Assembly: GCA_014896635.1 (NCBI GenBank)
Contig: JADBKA010000004.1
Span: 1 to 48,586 of the forward strand
Origin: Ktedonobacteraceae bacterium
Lineage (GTDB): Bacteria > Chloroflexota > Ktedonobacteria > Ktedonobacterales > Ktedonobacteraceae
DNA length: 48,586 nucleotides
Reading direction: 5' to 3'
The notes under the pieces were generated by a model. That model worked only from the letters and a program-made list of their open reading frames with translations. It did not search any database and was not told the DNA's origin. This document shows, piece by piece, positions 22,923-32,050 of the stretch; the first letter of the stretch is position 1; every line of letters starts with the position of its first letter. The translations under genes were made by a program, and so were the position numbers.

Positions 22923-24392
22923 ATGGATGACCCTGGCCCGGCTAGTCTTTTAAGTATAGCCGCGGGCATTGTTTCGCATCCCCCCCGCTTCGACGCCGAG
23001 GCATGGTTACAGCTTGTCATTTTGCTAGTAGCCCTCTGCCTCTGTGGCGTCGCTTCCGCTGCTGAGACCGCCCTGACCTCAATCAGCCGCATCAAGCTGA
23101 AAAACCTTGTCGAGGAGGGCAATCAGCGCGCTATCGAGATCGAGAACCTGCTCAGCAGGCCGAACACGTTCCTGACAACGATTCTGGTCATCAACAGTGT
23201 GGCCGTCATCGTCGCTTCCAGCATGGCAACCGTGCTGGCGCTCCGCTTCTCAGAGAGCTGGGGCGAACTGATCTCGACAGTCCTGATCTCGCTCATTGTT
23301 CTGATCTTCTGTGAGATCACGCCTAAAACCGCCGCCGTGCAGAATCCGCTGCGCTGGGCCTATGCGCTGGTCCGCCCGGTACGTGCCGCCGCCTGGTTGC
23401 TGCATCCCGTGATCTGGCTGCTAAGCGCTATCACATCCTTCTTCGTTCAGGTGATCGGGGGACCGATCAGGCATCGCGGACCGTTCGTGACTGCGGAGGA
23501 GCTGCGCATGCTGGTCACTGTCGGCGAGGAAGAAGGCGTGCTGGAAGAGGCCGAAACGGAGATGATTCACAGCATCTTCGATTTTGCCGATACGACTGTG
23601 CGCGAGGTCATGGTGCCGCGTATTGATATGGTTACACTTTCCAGCAAGGCAACGGTGACACAGGCGGTGGACCTGGCGCTGGAAGGCGGCTTCTCGCGCA
23701 TTCCCGTCTACGAAGCGAATGTCGGCATTGATGAGATCATCGGCATTCTGTATACCAAAGATATGCTCAAACAACTGCGAGAAGGACACCACTCGTTCCC
23801 GATCCGTGATCTCGTGCGCCCTGCCTACTTTGTGCCGGAGACGAAAAAGCTCGATGATCTGCTACGCGAGATCCGGCAGAATCGCACGCACATGGTCATT
23901 GTTGTGGACGAGTATGGCTCGGTCGCCGGTCTGGTGACTATCGAAGACCTCGTCGAAGAGATTGTCGGCGACATCAAAGATGAATATGACCGTGAGGAGA
24001 ACCTGGTTGAGCAAATAAATGAGAACGAGTACATCTTTGATGCAAAAATCAATATCGGCGAGTTCAACGAGCTGATGCATACACACCTGGGAGATGAGGA
24101 CTACGAGACACTGGGTGGCTTCGTCTACGCTCAGCTTGATAAAATCCCCAATACTGGCGATATCGTCACTCATGAAGATCTGACGTTTACCGTGCTGGCG
24201 ACTCGTGGCCGTCGCATCACCAAGATTCAGGTTGTACGCACTCCCGGAGAAAGCGAGCAGGCGCAAGCAGAGAAGGGTGACATTCTTATGCTCCCAGCGC
24301 CCCGTGAGCGTGACAGAAATCACCAGCAGGAGCAGAAGCAGGAGAGTCAGCGTTCAGAGTCGTCTTCGCGCTATGAGTACAGAGGAGCATGA
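22923..24392 (+). CDS. CorC/HlyC-family (CNNM-like) transporter with CBS domains
   Basis: A 489-residue membrane protein of the hemolysin-C/CorC type, linked in relatives to magnesium or sodium-coupled ion transport and metal resistance. An N-terminal CNNM/DUF21 membrane domain (about 25-210) has three to four helices and the LCGVASAAETALTSISRIKL opening. A CBS pair follows (about 230-350), with REVMVPRIDMVTL and VVDEYGSVAGLVTIEDLVEE. The C-terminal CorC/HlyC domain includes NEYIFDAKINIGEFN and TLGGFVYAQLDKIPNTGD. The last 40 residues are Gln/Glu/Arg-rich and look disordered. It starts nine bases after glmU, so the two are probably co-transcribed. Confidence 0.93.
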   Translation: MDDPGPASLLSIAAGIVSHPPRFDAEAWLQLVILLVALCLCGVASAAETALTSISRIKLKNLVEEGNQRAIEIENLLSRPNTFLTTILVINSVAVIVASSMATVLALRFSESWGELISTVLISLIVLIFCEITPKTAAVQNPLRWAYALVRPVRAAAWLLHPVIWLLSAITSFFVQVIGGPIRHRGPFVTAEELRMLVTVGEEEGVLEEAETEMIHSIFDFADTTVREVMVPRIDMVTLSSKATVTQAVDLALEGGFSRIPVYEANVGIDEIIGILYTKDMLKQLREGHHSFPIRDLVRPAYFVPETKKLDDLLREIRQNRTHMVIVVDEYGSVAGLVTIEDLVEEIVGDIKDEYDREENLVEQINENEYIFDAKINIGEFNELMHTHLGDEDYETLGGFVYAQLDKIPNTGDIVTHEDLTFTVLATRGRRITKIQVVRTPGESEQAQAEKGDILMLPAPRERDRNHQQEQKQESQRSESSSRYEYRGA

Positions 24393-24395
24393 GAT

Positions 24396-25328
24396 GTGAT
24401 GTCAGTGTTTGCTGCTGTGCCGCAGGCGGTGCGAGTGGTTGAGGTAGGTCCGCGCGATGGCCTGCAAAATGAAAAAGTGCAGATCCCGACGGAGCAGAAG
24501 ATCCGTTTTATCCAGATGCTGGCGGAGGCCGGATTGCCGGTTGTCGAGGCGACGTCGTTCGTCAGCCCGAAGGCCATTCCACAGTTACGCGATGCCGCCG
24601 AAGTGATGGCGGGATTGCAGCGTCTCCCCGCGACGGAGTATCCCGTGCTGGTGCCGAATATGAAGGGGATGGAGCGCGCGCTGGCGGCCGGTGTGCGCTC
24701 CATCGCCGTCTTTACTGCTGCCAGTGAGAGCTTCACGCGCCACAATATCAACTCGACCATCGCGGAGAGTCTCGCCAGCTTCCGCCCGCTGGTGGCCCTT
24801 GCCCGGCGGGAGGGGATTGCTGTGCGCGGCTATATCTCAACAGTGTTTGGCTGTCCCTATGAGGGCGCGGTTGATCCCCGGCGCGTGCTGGCTGTTGCCC
24901 TGGAGTTGCTGGAAATGGGCGTCGCAGAAATTTCGCTTGGTGATACCATTGGCGTAGCGACGCCCAGGCAAGTTGGAGATATGCTCGCTCTGTTGCTCGA
25001 CGAGGGAAAAATTCCCATCGCGCGGCTGGCCGTGCATTTCCACGATACGCGCGGCACGGCGCTGGCGAACGTGCTGGCGGCCTTGCAGATGGGCATACAC
25101 ATCGTTGACTCCTCGGCAGGTGGCCTGGGAGGCTGTCCCTACGCGCCTGGAGCATCAGGCAACCTTGCCACTGAGGATCTGCTCTACATGCTGCATGGTA
25201 TGGGCATTCATACCGGCGTCGATCTCACGAAGGTGGTAGCAGCGACGGCGTTTATTGCGCCACTACTCGGCCATGCTCCTACCAGCAAGTATTACCAGGC
25301 TCACCAGGCCGCCTGTGTGGTCAGTTGA
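24396..25328 (+). CDS. hydroxymethylglutaryl-CoA lyase
   Basis: Cleaves HMG-CoA to acetyl-CoA and acetoacetate, the last step of leucine degradation. About 310 residues in a TIM barrel. Catalytic R20-D21 are in VGPRDGLQNE, the metal-binding pair is HFHDT (H214, H216), and the catalytic cysteine loop GGCPYAPGASGN has C247. All diagnostic residues are present. The start is GTG 24396 (eight bases from GAGGAG) or the adjacent ATG 24399, which differ by one residue. It lies close behind the CBS transporter gene. The frameshifted MCC-beta gene and the enoyl-CoA hydratase at the left end would supply its substrate pathway. Confidence 0.94.
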   Translation: MMSVFAAVPQAVRVVEVGPRDGLQNEKVQIPTEQKIRFIQMLAEAGLPVVEATSFVSPKAIPQLRDAAEVMAGLQRLPATEYPVLVPNMKGMERALAAGVRSIAVFTAASESFTRHNINSTIAESLASFRPLVALARREGIAVRGYISTVFGCPYEGAVDPRRVLAVALELLEMGVAEISLGDTIGVATPRQVGDMLALLLDEGKIPIARLAVHFHDTRGTALANVLAALQMGIHIVDSSAGGLGGCPYAPGASGNLATEDLLYMLHGMGIHTGVDLTKVVAATAFIAPLLGHAPTSKYYQAHQAACVVS

Positions 25329-25335
25329 GGCTTCT

Positions 25336-26781
25336 CTACTTCTGCCCGTTCAGGTACTGGATGGCTCTGATAAGCTGTGGATCGCGGCTGCTCAGGATCT
25401 GCTGAAGGGTCATATTGCTGGCGTTCTCCTGAGTGGGGGAGAGCACTGCATTATCAGGTCCCATTTTCACTTCGATATCGGGCATGATGCCCCGGTCACG
25501 AATGAATTGCCCGTTGGGCGTCAGCCATTCCTGAGTGCCGAGCAGGATGGCCGAGTGGTCGGCAAGCGTGAAGTGTTGCAGCACCGTTCCCGTTCCGAAA
25601 GTTTTTTCTCCGATCAAGGTTGCCCGTTTATTATCTTTAAGCGCGCCTGACACAATCTCAGCCGCGCTTGCGGAATTGCCGTTGACCAGCACTACCACCG
25701 GAATTTTTGCGTCGAGTGGATTGCCACTGACCGCTACCGGTGTGCGCCTGCCTTTGCTGTCCTGCTCCAGCAGCACATTGCCCTTTTGCAGAAAAAGACT
25801 GGTAGTATTGATGGCCTCGGTCAGATAGCCGCCGGGGTTATCGCGCAGGTCCAGGATAATGGCGGTAGCGCCCCTGCTCTTTGCCTGTGTGATGGCATCT
25901 TTCAACTGATTGGAAACGCCATCGGCGAATTGAACAACTTGAATATGGACGATATGATTCTCGGCGATATAGTGCATGATCACATTGGGAACCTGGATGA
26001 CGGCGCGTGTGATCTTGAAAGTAAGCGGCTGTGCTACACCTGCACGCTGGACGGTGATGGTGACAGATGTACCTTCCTTGCCCTGGATAAGGTTGCTCGC
26101 GCCTTGCACATCCTTGCCTACCACGCTGACGCCGTTGACGGCGATCAGCACGTCGCCGGGCTTCACGCCGGCCTTCTCGGCAGGAGAGCCTGGGATGGGG
26201 GCGGTGATGATGAGCCGGTTAGTCGTTTTCTCCTGGTGGAGATAGATGCCGATGCCGGTAAATTTGCCGCTCAACTGTTGCTGTTCTGCCCGTGCTTGTT
26301 CGGGTGTGAGAAAGCGTGTGTGGCCGGTGTCGTTCAGTGATTTCACCATTGCATCAATTGCGGAATAGGCCATTTTCTTGTAGTCTACTTGCTGACGATC
26401 CACGTAGTTCTGATCGATGGTGTTCCATGCCTCCTGGATCAACTGGGAGTAGGAGCGCGACTGATTGCTCTGGTCGAAAGAGGTACCGAAGAACTGGTGG
26501 CCGAACCAGCCCGCGATAAAAGCGACGCCTATCAACGCCAGTGTGGCGACAAACCGTCCCAGAACGCGAGGCAAGCGTGCTGCCGGTTTATGGGTGGCTG
26601 GAGAAGAAGTGTGGGGGGTGTAATAGTATGCCGGTGTTGCATCGCTTTCTGGCAGAAAGAAGGAAGGTGATTGAGAAAAATCGTCGGAAGCTGGAAAATT
26701 TGGAGACGGAGGATTTTGATTTGTGTGTGTATTTGCCTCCTGTGGGTCTTCATACCAGCGCGGATCATCATATCTACTCAC
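25336..26781 (-). CDS. S41-family C-terminal processing peptidase
   Basis: A membrane-anchored serine protease of 481 residues, acting outside the membrane on protein C-termini. A Pro/Ser/Asn-rich cytoplasmic head (1-70) precedes one membrane helix (about 78-100, FVATLALIGVAFIAGWFG). A PDZ domain (about 170-248) starts with GKFTGIGIYL, and then comes the S41 protease core. The Ser-Lys dyad is S372 in NSASAAEI and K393 in GEKTFGTG. A GTG at 26781 is chosen as start because GGGAGG lies six bases upstream and the following SRYDDPRWYEDP looks like a natural cytoplasmic head. An in-frame ATG at 26817 has no such site. It ends seven bases from the convergent HMG-CoA lyase gene. Confidence 0.93.
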   Translation of the reverse strand: MSRYDDPRWYEDPQEANTHTNQNPPSPNFPASDDFSQSPSFFLPESDATPAYYYTPHTSSPATHKPAARLPRVLGRFVATLALIGVAFIAGWFGHQFFGTSFDQSNQSRSYSQLIQEAWNTIDQNYVDRQQVDYKKMAYSAIDAMVKSLNDTGHTRFLTPEQARAEQQQLSGKFTGIGIYLHQEKTTNRLIITAPIPGSPAEKAGVKPGDVLIAVNGVSVVGKDVQGASNLIQGKEGTSVTITVQRAGVAQPLTFKITRAVIQVPNVIMHYIAENHIVHIQVVQFADGVSNQLKDAITQAKSRGATAIILDLRDNPGGYLTEAINTTSLFLQKGNVLLEQDSKGRRTPVAVSGNPLDAKIPVVVLVNGNSASAAEIVSGALKDNKRATLIGEKTFGTGTVLQHFTLADHSAILLGTQEWLTPNGQFIRDRGIMPDIEVKMGPDNAVLSPTQENASNMTLQQILSSRDPQLIRAIQYLNGQK

Positions 26782-26954
26782 CGAGAGCCTCCCTGTAGGT
26801 ACACCTGCGGAGTGCATGTGTATTTTAGTGACAACTGTTCAGAAGTATCTTAGTAGGCCGGACGATAAAAGTCAAATGAGACGCAGCTTTGCATTGGTTG
26901 GCTATGCGCGCTCTACCGCTTCTTCAAGGAGGGGTCTCTCGTTAGAGAACGATG

Positions 26955-26988
26955 GCCCGGAAGCATCGTCACAAGCGATCTTCCGGGC
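26955..26988 (-). terminator. hairpin between infC and the protease gene
   Basis: GCCCGGAAG and ATCG pair with CGAT and CTTCCGGGC around a seven-base loop, with one bulged C. It lies 121 bases downstream of the infC stop with no long U-run. The rest of this 327-base gap holds no ribosomal-protein genes. Confidence 0.45.
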
Positions 26989-27108
26989 TGTGTGGCTTAT
27001 TATCATGCTCTGCTGTCTTGAGACCTCGCTGTGGCGGTACCGGCTATGCTGGGGAAGAGAGTCAGGCATGCCCTGGCGAGTGCCGGGGGACCGGCAGAGC
27101 ATGAGTTG

Positions 27109-27771
27109 CTATTTTTGTGCAGGTTCGGCTGCATTCCTGTTCTGATTCTGATTCTGAGGGGTGGTGCTGGTCGCGGACGGGCTTGAAGCCTCTTTCCCAG
27201 AAGCAGGAGCAGCCTGTTTTCTGGGAGGTTCCCATCCAGGCGCACGGGAGACGATCATTGACATCAATCGGCCTTCCATGACAGGCGAGCGTTCGATGGT
27301 CGCAATACCTTTTAAACTTTCGGCAATGCCATCCAGCAGCTTGCGCCCGATTTCCGGGTGGCGCATATCGGGTCCACGAAACTGCACACTCACTCGCACT
27401 TTATCACCCCCGGCCAGAAATTCCTGGATCTTGCGTGTTTTGACTTCTACGTCATGCTCATCTGTGCGTGGACGCAAACGAATTTCTTTGAGTGTGATGG
27501 TTTTCTGATGTTTGCGTGCCTCGTTTTCTTTCTTGGCCTGCTCGTACTTATACCGGCCATAGTCCATCAACTTGCAGACAGGCGGCACGGCATTTGGTGA
27601 GACTTCTACCAGGTCAAGCTCTCGCTCACGGGCGATGTCTAGTGCGCGCACCGGCGGCATCACTCCCAACATTTCCCCGTTCTCGTCGATCAGACGGATC
27701 TCGCGTGCGCGAATACGCTCATTCACCCGTGTTTCACGCGTACGGTCGTTCCCCCGAAAATCCCTGTTAAT
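27109..27771 (-). CDS. infC: translation initiation factor IF-3, ATT start codon
   Basis: IF-3 (220 residues) binds the 30S subunit and proofreads the start codon. The N-terminal domain contains RVNERIRAREIRLIDENGE and VPPVCKLMDYGRYKYEQAKK. The C-terminal domain contains KEIRLRPRTDEHDVEVKTRK and VRVSVQFRGPDM. A Ser/Gln/Asn-rich tail of about 35 residues follows. The start is read as ATT at 27771. AGGAGG lies exactly eight bases upstream, and INRDFRGNDRTRETRVNER is the expected N-terminus. The nearest ordinary start, GTG 27726, has no ribosome site and would cut this off. Rare ATT/ATA/ATC starts are a known autoregulation device of infC. The usual partners rpmI and rplT do not follow. Confidence 0.93.
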   Translation of the reverse strand: MNRDFRGNDRTRETRVNERIRAREIRLIDENGEMLGVMPPVRALDIARERELDLVEVSPNAVPPVCKLMDYGRYKYEQAKKENEARKHQKTITLKEIRLRPRTDEHDVEVKTRKIQEFLAGGDKVRVSVQFRGPDMRHPEIGRKLLDGIAESLKGIATIERSPVMEGRLMSMIVSRAPGWEPPRKQAAPASGKEASSPSATSTTPQNQNQNRNAAEPAQK

Positions 27772-27855
27772 AAGCTGAACCTCCTCTTGTAACTAACAAT
27801 CTTTTCTAGCTTGAATTTTTCTATTTCCTTCCACCTACGTTTCGCGTTGAATGAT

Positions 27856-27888
27856 CTGTCGCGTGTCCCCCTCCTGACCGGGCGACAG
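27856..27888 (-). promoter_or_regulatory. stem-loop in the infC leader
   Basis: CTGTCGC and GCGACAG form a seven-base-pair stem around a 19-base, purine-rich (in the minus sense) loop. It lies midway in the predicted 150-base infC leader. It could be a regulatory fold, but no known leader class is recognised. Confidence 0.35.
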
Positions 27889-27929
27889 GATTCACCCGCG
27901 CGCGGTGGATATGTGTAATGAACTGTTCA

Positions 27930-27958
27930 AGTATACTATGAGCCACGCGCCTTTGCAA
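27930..27958 (-). promoter_or_regulatory. sigma-70-type promoter of infC
   Basis: In the minus sense, TTGCAA (27958-27953), 17 bases, TATACT (27935-27930), giving a start near 27923 and a leader of about 150 bases. The rest of the 374-base divergent region up to 28145 has AT-rich TATACT and GATAAT stretches near 28050-28068 that may serve the plus-strand gene. Confidence 0.65.
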
Positions 27959-28145
27959 GGGCAGCAACACGGGAATGAGTCTCCTCTGTACAGGTACGTT
28001 TTGAATTAATCTTCAGTGAGTTCTACTACAAAAAGACCTGTGTTCATGGTATACTTTGTATAGATAATCAGTTTTAGCGCATAGACTTCCGCCGGTGCTT
28101 AACGTGTCCCTCACATAAAACAGGCTGCTGCGAAGGAGGATCAGC

Positions 28146-29813
28146 ATGAGCGGCAAGGTTGTCGCTGGTCGTTTGTGGTCAATGGCTCCCCGTCCTGACG
28201 TCTTTCGTTTTTCCCCTCGCCCGAACCAGGCTCACAGCATTCACTGGCGCCCCTGGGGCGAAAGTGCGTTTCAAGAGGCTATCCGTATGGATAAGCCTGT
28301 TTTTCTAGTAATCTCCTCTTCCTGGTGTCAGTGGTGTCATATCATGGATGAGACGACGCTTTCGGAACCTACCATTATAACGATTTTAAACAGAGATTAT
28401 ATTCCAGTGCGTGTTGACAGCGATCTGCGTCCCGATGTGAACCTGCGCTACAACCAGAATGGCTGGCCGAGCGTTGTGATACTCTCGCCTGAAGGTGAAA
28501 TTCTGTGGGGAGGGGTGTATGTGCCGCCTCAACAAATGCTGTATTATCTGGGGCATGTGCGCCGCTACTATAGTGAACATCGCCAGGAGATTGCTGAACA
28601 GGTGCGCAGCTTGCAGGACAGTCGTTACCAGCGTCTTACCTGCCCGCTCGCCGGTGAATCGCCTGCCCGCCAGCAGTGGTCGTCGTGCGCTGAAAAGGAG
28701 AAGGTGCTGAACCTGCTGGAGCGCCTGCCGGCTGAAGCTGGCAATGTGCTGCGTGAATTATACGATGCTGAGAATGGCGGCTTCCTCATTCACCCGCATC
28801 TGAAATTTCCGCATCCAGAGGCGCTGGAGTTGCTGCTCATGCTTGCCAATCAAGGGCAGCCCGATATGTTGGAGATGGTCTGCTATTCGCTTCAGCAAAT
28901 GCATGATGGGGGGTTATGGGACCATGAGGGAGGAGGCTTCTTCCGTTATTCCGCCGCCAGTGATTGGAGCACGCCTCACACCGAAAAAATGCTCGAAGAG
29001 AATGTTGCTCTGCTGCGTGTGCTTGTGCTGGCTGCGCAGGCGACGCAGGATCAACGCTGGTACGAGCAGGCAAAGCAACTGCTGTTTTATCTGAATACGG
29101 CACTCTGGCAGGCGGATGCCGGCATTTTTAGCGGCAGCCAGAGTGCTGATGAGGAATACTACGAACCCGGTCCCTACTCGCGGATGTCGCGGCAGGCTCC
29201 CTGTGTTGATACGGCAGTCTACACCTGCTGGAATGCTCGTGCGATCTCTGCCTACCTGCTCGCGGCGCAGGTGCTGCAACAGCCGGCGCTCTCTACAATG
29301 GCGTTGCGGGCATTGGAGTATCTCTGCACGCACATGTGGCATCCAGATGGAGGTGTCTGCCATTATCGGATGAACGGCTATGCTGCTCTCCCCGGCCAGT
29401 TAGCTGATCAGGTGTGGCTGATGCGCGCGTTGCTCGATGCGTATGACATGCAGGCGAACGGGCGCTATCTTGATCTGGCAATTGATCTGATGCACTATCT
29501 CTGCCGGGAATTGCAGGATTGTTCCAACGGGCTTTTCTATGATTACTCGCTGGATGCCGCTTCTATTGGACGGCTGCTGTGGCGTGAGCAGCCGCTGGTT
29601 GAAAATGCTATTGCTGCTGAATGTTTGCTGCGCATGGCTGCATATAGTGGGCAGCAAGAACTACGGGATGCTGGTCTGCGGGTCCTCTCAGGCTGTCTGG
29701 AGAAGTATCGCAGGACGGGTATCCGGGGAGTAATCTATGCCGCCGTTGTTGCCCGCGCCTTTGAAAAGGGCTGGTTGAGCAATGCATCCCGTCCTCTGAA
29801 CGGGACGGCATGA
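28146..29813 (+). CDS. thioredoxin-fold, glycosidase-like DUF255 protein (YyaL/SPATA20 family)
   Basis: A 555-residue cytoplasmic protein. The N-terminal DUF255 thioredoxin-like domain (about 20-165) opens with RPNQAHSIHWRPWGESAFQE and carries SSSWCQWCHIMDETT, with a CQWC active-site-like pair. The rest is an alpha/alpha-barrel of the six-hairpin glycosidase type, with the family's G-G-(F/L)-W-D-H-E-G-G-G-F-F-R-Y segment. The biochemical role of the family is not settled. It is shorter than the usual 650-700 residues, with the loss in the barrel and C-terminal parts. Its AAGGAGGATC ribosome site is strong. It converges with the YitJ-like gene downstream. Confidence 0.88.
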   Translation: MSGKVVAGRLWSMAPRPDVFRFSPRPNQAHSIHWRPWGESAFQEAIRMDKPVFLVISSSWCQWCHIMDETTLSEPTIITILNRDYIPVRVDSDLRPDVNLRYNQNGWPSVVILSPEGEILWGGVYVPPQQMLYYLGHVRRYYSEHRQEIAEQVRSLQDSRYQRLTCPLAGESPARQQWSSCAEKEKVLNLLERLPAEAGNVLRELYDAENGGFLIHPHLKFPHPEALELLLMLANQGQPDMLEMVCYSLQQMHDGGLWDHEGGGFFRYSAASDWSTPHTEKMLEENVALLRVLVLAAQATQDQRWYEQAKQLLFYLNTALWQADAGIFSGSQSADEEYYEPGPYSRMSRQAPCVDTAVYTCWNARAISAYLLAAQVLQQPALSTMALRALEYLCTHMWHPDGGVCHYRMNGYAALPGQLADQVWLMRALLDAYDMQANGRYLDLAIDLMHYLCRELQDCSNGLFYDYSLDAASIGRLLWREQPLVENAIAAECLLRMAAYSGQQELRDAGLRVLSGCLEKYRRTGIRGVIYAAVVARAFEKGWLSNASRPLNGTA

Positions 29814-29858
29814 AAGCTCTGCCTTTTAAGATATGGCCTGGGAGCAGAGGAGAGCGTT

Positions 29859-31808
29859 TCAAGATGTGCCGGTGACACTTCTGGCGCTGCCGGCGCGCAG
29901 CATGCGCGTTAATTCGGCTATCACATCGTAGCGCCGGTAGGAAGGGATGAGATAGACGCCCTGGACCATGTCGCGTGTCTGAGCCAGCATTTCCTGTGCC
30001 AACTTCAGTCCTTCTTCCTGTCCATGTTCACCGGCAGCTTTCATGCGTGCTCGCACCTCATCGGGGATAACGATGCCCGGCACCTCGTTATGCAAGTATT
30101 CGGCGTGCCGTGAACTGTGCAGCGGTGTGCAGCCGACCAGCATCGGCACAGGCGGTTTCCCCACTCGCTGCAAAAAACGTGCAAGTGGCGTAATTTCATA
30201 GATCGGTTGTGTCATGATAAAATGAGCGCCTGCTGCAAGTTTACGCTGGTACTTCTCGATCTCACGCTCCGTCTCCTCATCGGTCATATTCAGATTTAGC
30301 GCGCAGCCGATATGGAAAGCTGCCTGCGCGCCGATAGATGAGCCTGCCGCGTCACGTCCTTCGTTCATACTGCGGATAATCTGGATCAGCCCTATCGAAT
30401 CAACGTCCCATACGCCGGTCATATTCGGGTAATCGCCCGCGCGCACCGGGTCGCCAGTCAGCGCGAGAATATTGCGGATGCCGAGGGCGTGCGCGCCGAG
30501 CAACTCGGATTGCAGGGCCATCAAATTGCGGTCGCGCGTGGTGAAGTGAATGATCGTCTCCATCCCCAGGTGGTCCTGGATCAGGCGAGCCAGCGCGATG
30601 CAGCTCATGCGTACACGCGCCATCGGGCTATCGGCGATATTGATGCAATCAACGCCTGCCTGTTGTAAGAAGGCGGCGCCTTCCAGAAGTTTTTTCGGGT
30701 TAAGGCCCTTGGGGGGATCAAGTTCGGCGCTGATGACGAATTCGCCGGATTCCAGCTTCTCTTGCAGGCGCGTTTTCGTCCCCTGTCGTGGCAGCAGCAC
30801 CTCTTCCTCGATGAGGTTACTAGCCGTCACCCTGCCATTAGGAGTTTTCTGAGTTTTTACCTGTGGCGCGGGGCTGGTGGTGAGATTGGTAGACTCGGAG
30901 TTGCCGTAGTGCTCATCGAGTGCTTTGCGCATGGCAGCGATGTGGCGCGGTGTAGTGCCGCAGCAGCCACCGATCAGTCGCACGCCGGTCGCGGCAAAGC
31001 GTAGGGCATAGTCGGAGAAGTAGTCGGGGGTAGAGACGTAGAAAAAGCGATTGTCAATGCGGCGTGGCAGGCCGGCGTTCGGCTGTGCCGAGAACAGCAT
31101 CGGCCTGCTGGTTTCGGCCTGCTGCTGTGCGGCGATCATCTCCTGTAGTGCCTCCAGCGTGGCTGCCGGGCCGACACAGCAGTTTGCACCCATCACATCG
31201 ACGCCGAGATCATTGAGCACTGCCGCCACACGTGAGGCGGATTGTCCGGCCAGCGTATGGCCGTCTTCGTAGAAGCTCATCTGGGCGATGATAGGCAGTC
31301 CGCCGACCTCCTGCGCGGCCAGGACGGCCTGGCGCAGCTCGGCCAGGCTCGAAAAGGTCTCCAGGATCAGCAGGTCCACGCCACCTTCCTGGAGCGCCTC
31401 GATCTGCTCGCGGAAGATTGCGCGCAGTTCTCTCAGGCGCTGTTCGTCGGGAGCTTGCAGGGGACGCCCGCTGGGTCCGACGGCGCCGGCGATAAAGACT
31501 GGCAAGCCGGTTTCCTCACGGGCTTCGCGCGCCAGAGTTGCCGCACGGCGGTTAATTTCACGCACACGATCTGTCAGCTTGTATGCTTCCAACCTGGCGC
31601 GGTTGGCTCCAAAGGTGTTGGTCTCGATGATCTGCGCGCCCGCCGTGATATATTCTCGATGAATGCTCTGCACCAGTTCCGGCTGCGTCAGATTGAGCGC
31701 ATCGAAACAGTGTTCGTAGGTAACGCCGCGTGTATAGAGCAGCGTCCCCATCGCGCCATCACAGAGGACGGGACGCTGTCTCAACAGGTCGAGTAACGGA
31801 TGCTGCAT
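29859..31808 (-). CDS. bifunctional homocysteine S-methyltransferase/methylenetetrahydrofolate reductase (YitJ type)
   Basis: A 649-residue fusion. The N-terminal homocysteine methyltransferase domain (1-300) has GAMGTLLYTRG near the start, ETNTFGAN, and the zinc-binding cysteines in GANCCVGP and GGCCGTTPRHI. A linker leads to a methylenetetrahydrofolate reductase barrel (about 345-640), with ISAELDPPKG, ALTGDPVRAGDYPN and HFIMTQPIYE. It would make methyl-folate and transfer a methyl group to homocysteine, yielding methionine. This is the arrangement found in YitJ and relatives. The ATG at 31808 follows GGGGGAAG. A TACAAT box lies at about 31866 in the minus sense. No SAM riboswitch is visible in the short leader. 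Confidence 0.93.
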   Translation of the reverse strand: MQHPLLDLLRQRPVLCDGAMGTLLYTRGVTYEHCFDALNLTQPELVQSIHREYITAGAQIIETNTFGANRARLEAYKLTDRVREINRRAATLAREAREETGLPVFIAGAVGPSGRPLQAPDEQRLRELRAIFREQIEALQEGGVDLLILETFSSLAELRQAVLAAQEVGGLPIIAQMSFYEDGHTLAGQSASRVAAVLNDLGVDVMGANCCVGPAATLEALQEMIAAQQQAETSRPMLFSAQPNAGLPRRIDNRFFYVSTPDYFSDYALRFAATGVRLIGGCCGTTPRHIAAMRKALDEHYGNSESTNLTTSPAPQVKTQKTPNGRVTASNLIEEEVLLPRQGTKTRLQEKLESGEFVISAELDPPKGLNPKKLLEGAAFLQQAGVDCINIADSPMARVRMSCIALARLIQDHLGMETIIHFTTRDRNLMALQSELLGAHALGIRNILALTGDPVRAGDYPNMTGVWDVDSIGLIQIIRSMNEGRDAAGSSIGAQAAFHIGCALNLNMTDEETEREIEKYQRKLAAGAHFIMTQPIYEITPLARFLQRVGKPPVPMLVGCTPLHSSRHAEYLHNEVPGIVIPDEVRARMKAAGEHGQEEGLKLAQEMLAQTRDMVQGVYLIPSYRRYDVIAELTRMLRAGSARSVTGTS

Positions 31809-31998
31809 AAAAACGTCTTCCCCCGGCAGTGATAGTAATGATAATAGCTATTTGCTTGCCCTCATTGTACATCTTTTTCCCTACCAGAGGAAGACTACTA
31901 TGGCCGTGAACCGGGGCTTTTCAGTTTTCCTTTCTCCCCTCTCTCAAGAGAGAAAAAAGGGGGAAAGGAGTTTTTCGGGGGGACACCCCCAGACCTCC

Positions 31999-32033
31999 GC
32001 CAGGAGGGCAAACCCCCCCTGGCCCCCCTTTTT
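31999..32033 (+). repeat. G/C-rich hairpin and homopolymer-rich spacer
   Basis: GCCAGGAGGG pairs with the complementary C-rich arm ending at 32023 around a CAAA loop, followed by five C and five T. The flanks hold GGGGGGACACCCCC (31977-31990) and CTCTCTCAAGAGAG (31939-31952). It lies between two minus-strand genes, so a plus-strand terminator has no gene to serve. A degraded palindromic repeat is as likely. Confidence 0.4.
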
Positions 32034-32050
32034 CTGAGAGGATGAGGATA

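Noticed and set aside
26782..27108. rpmI and rplT downstream of infC
   Set aside because: Open frames in this gap do not resemble L35 or L20 on either strand.
31809..31870. SAM riboswitch before the YitJ-like gene
   Set aside because: The stretch between the likely -10 box and the start is short and has no SAM-I-like stems.
31999..32033. Rho-independent terminator of Hsp20
   Set aside because: The T-run is on the plus-strand side, while both neighbouring genes are on the minus strand.
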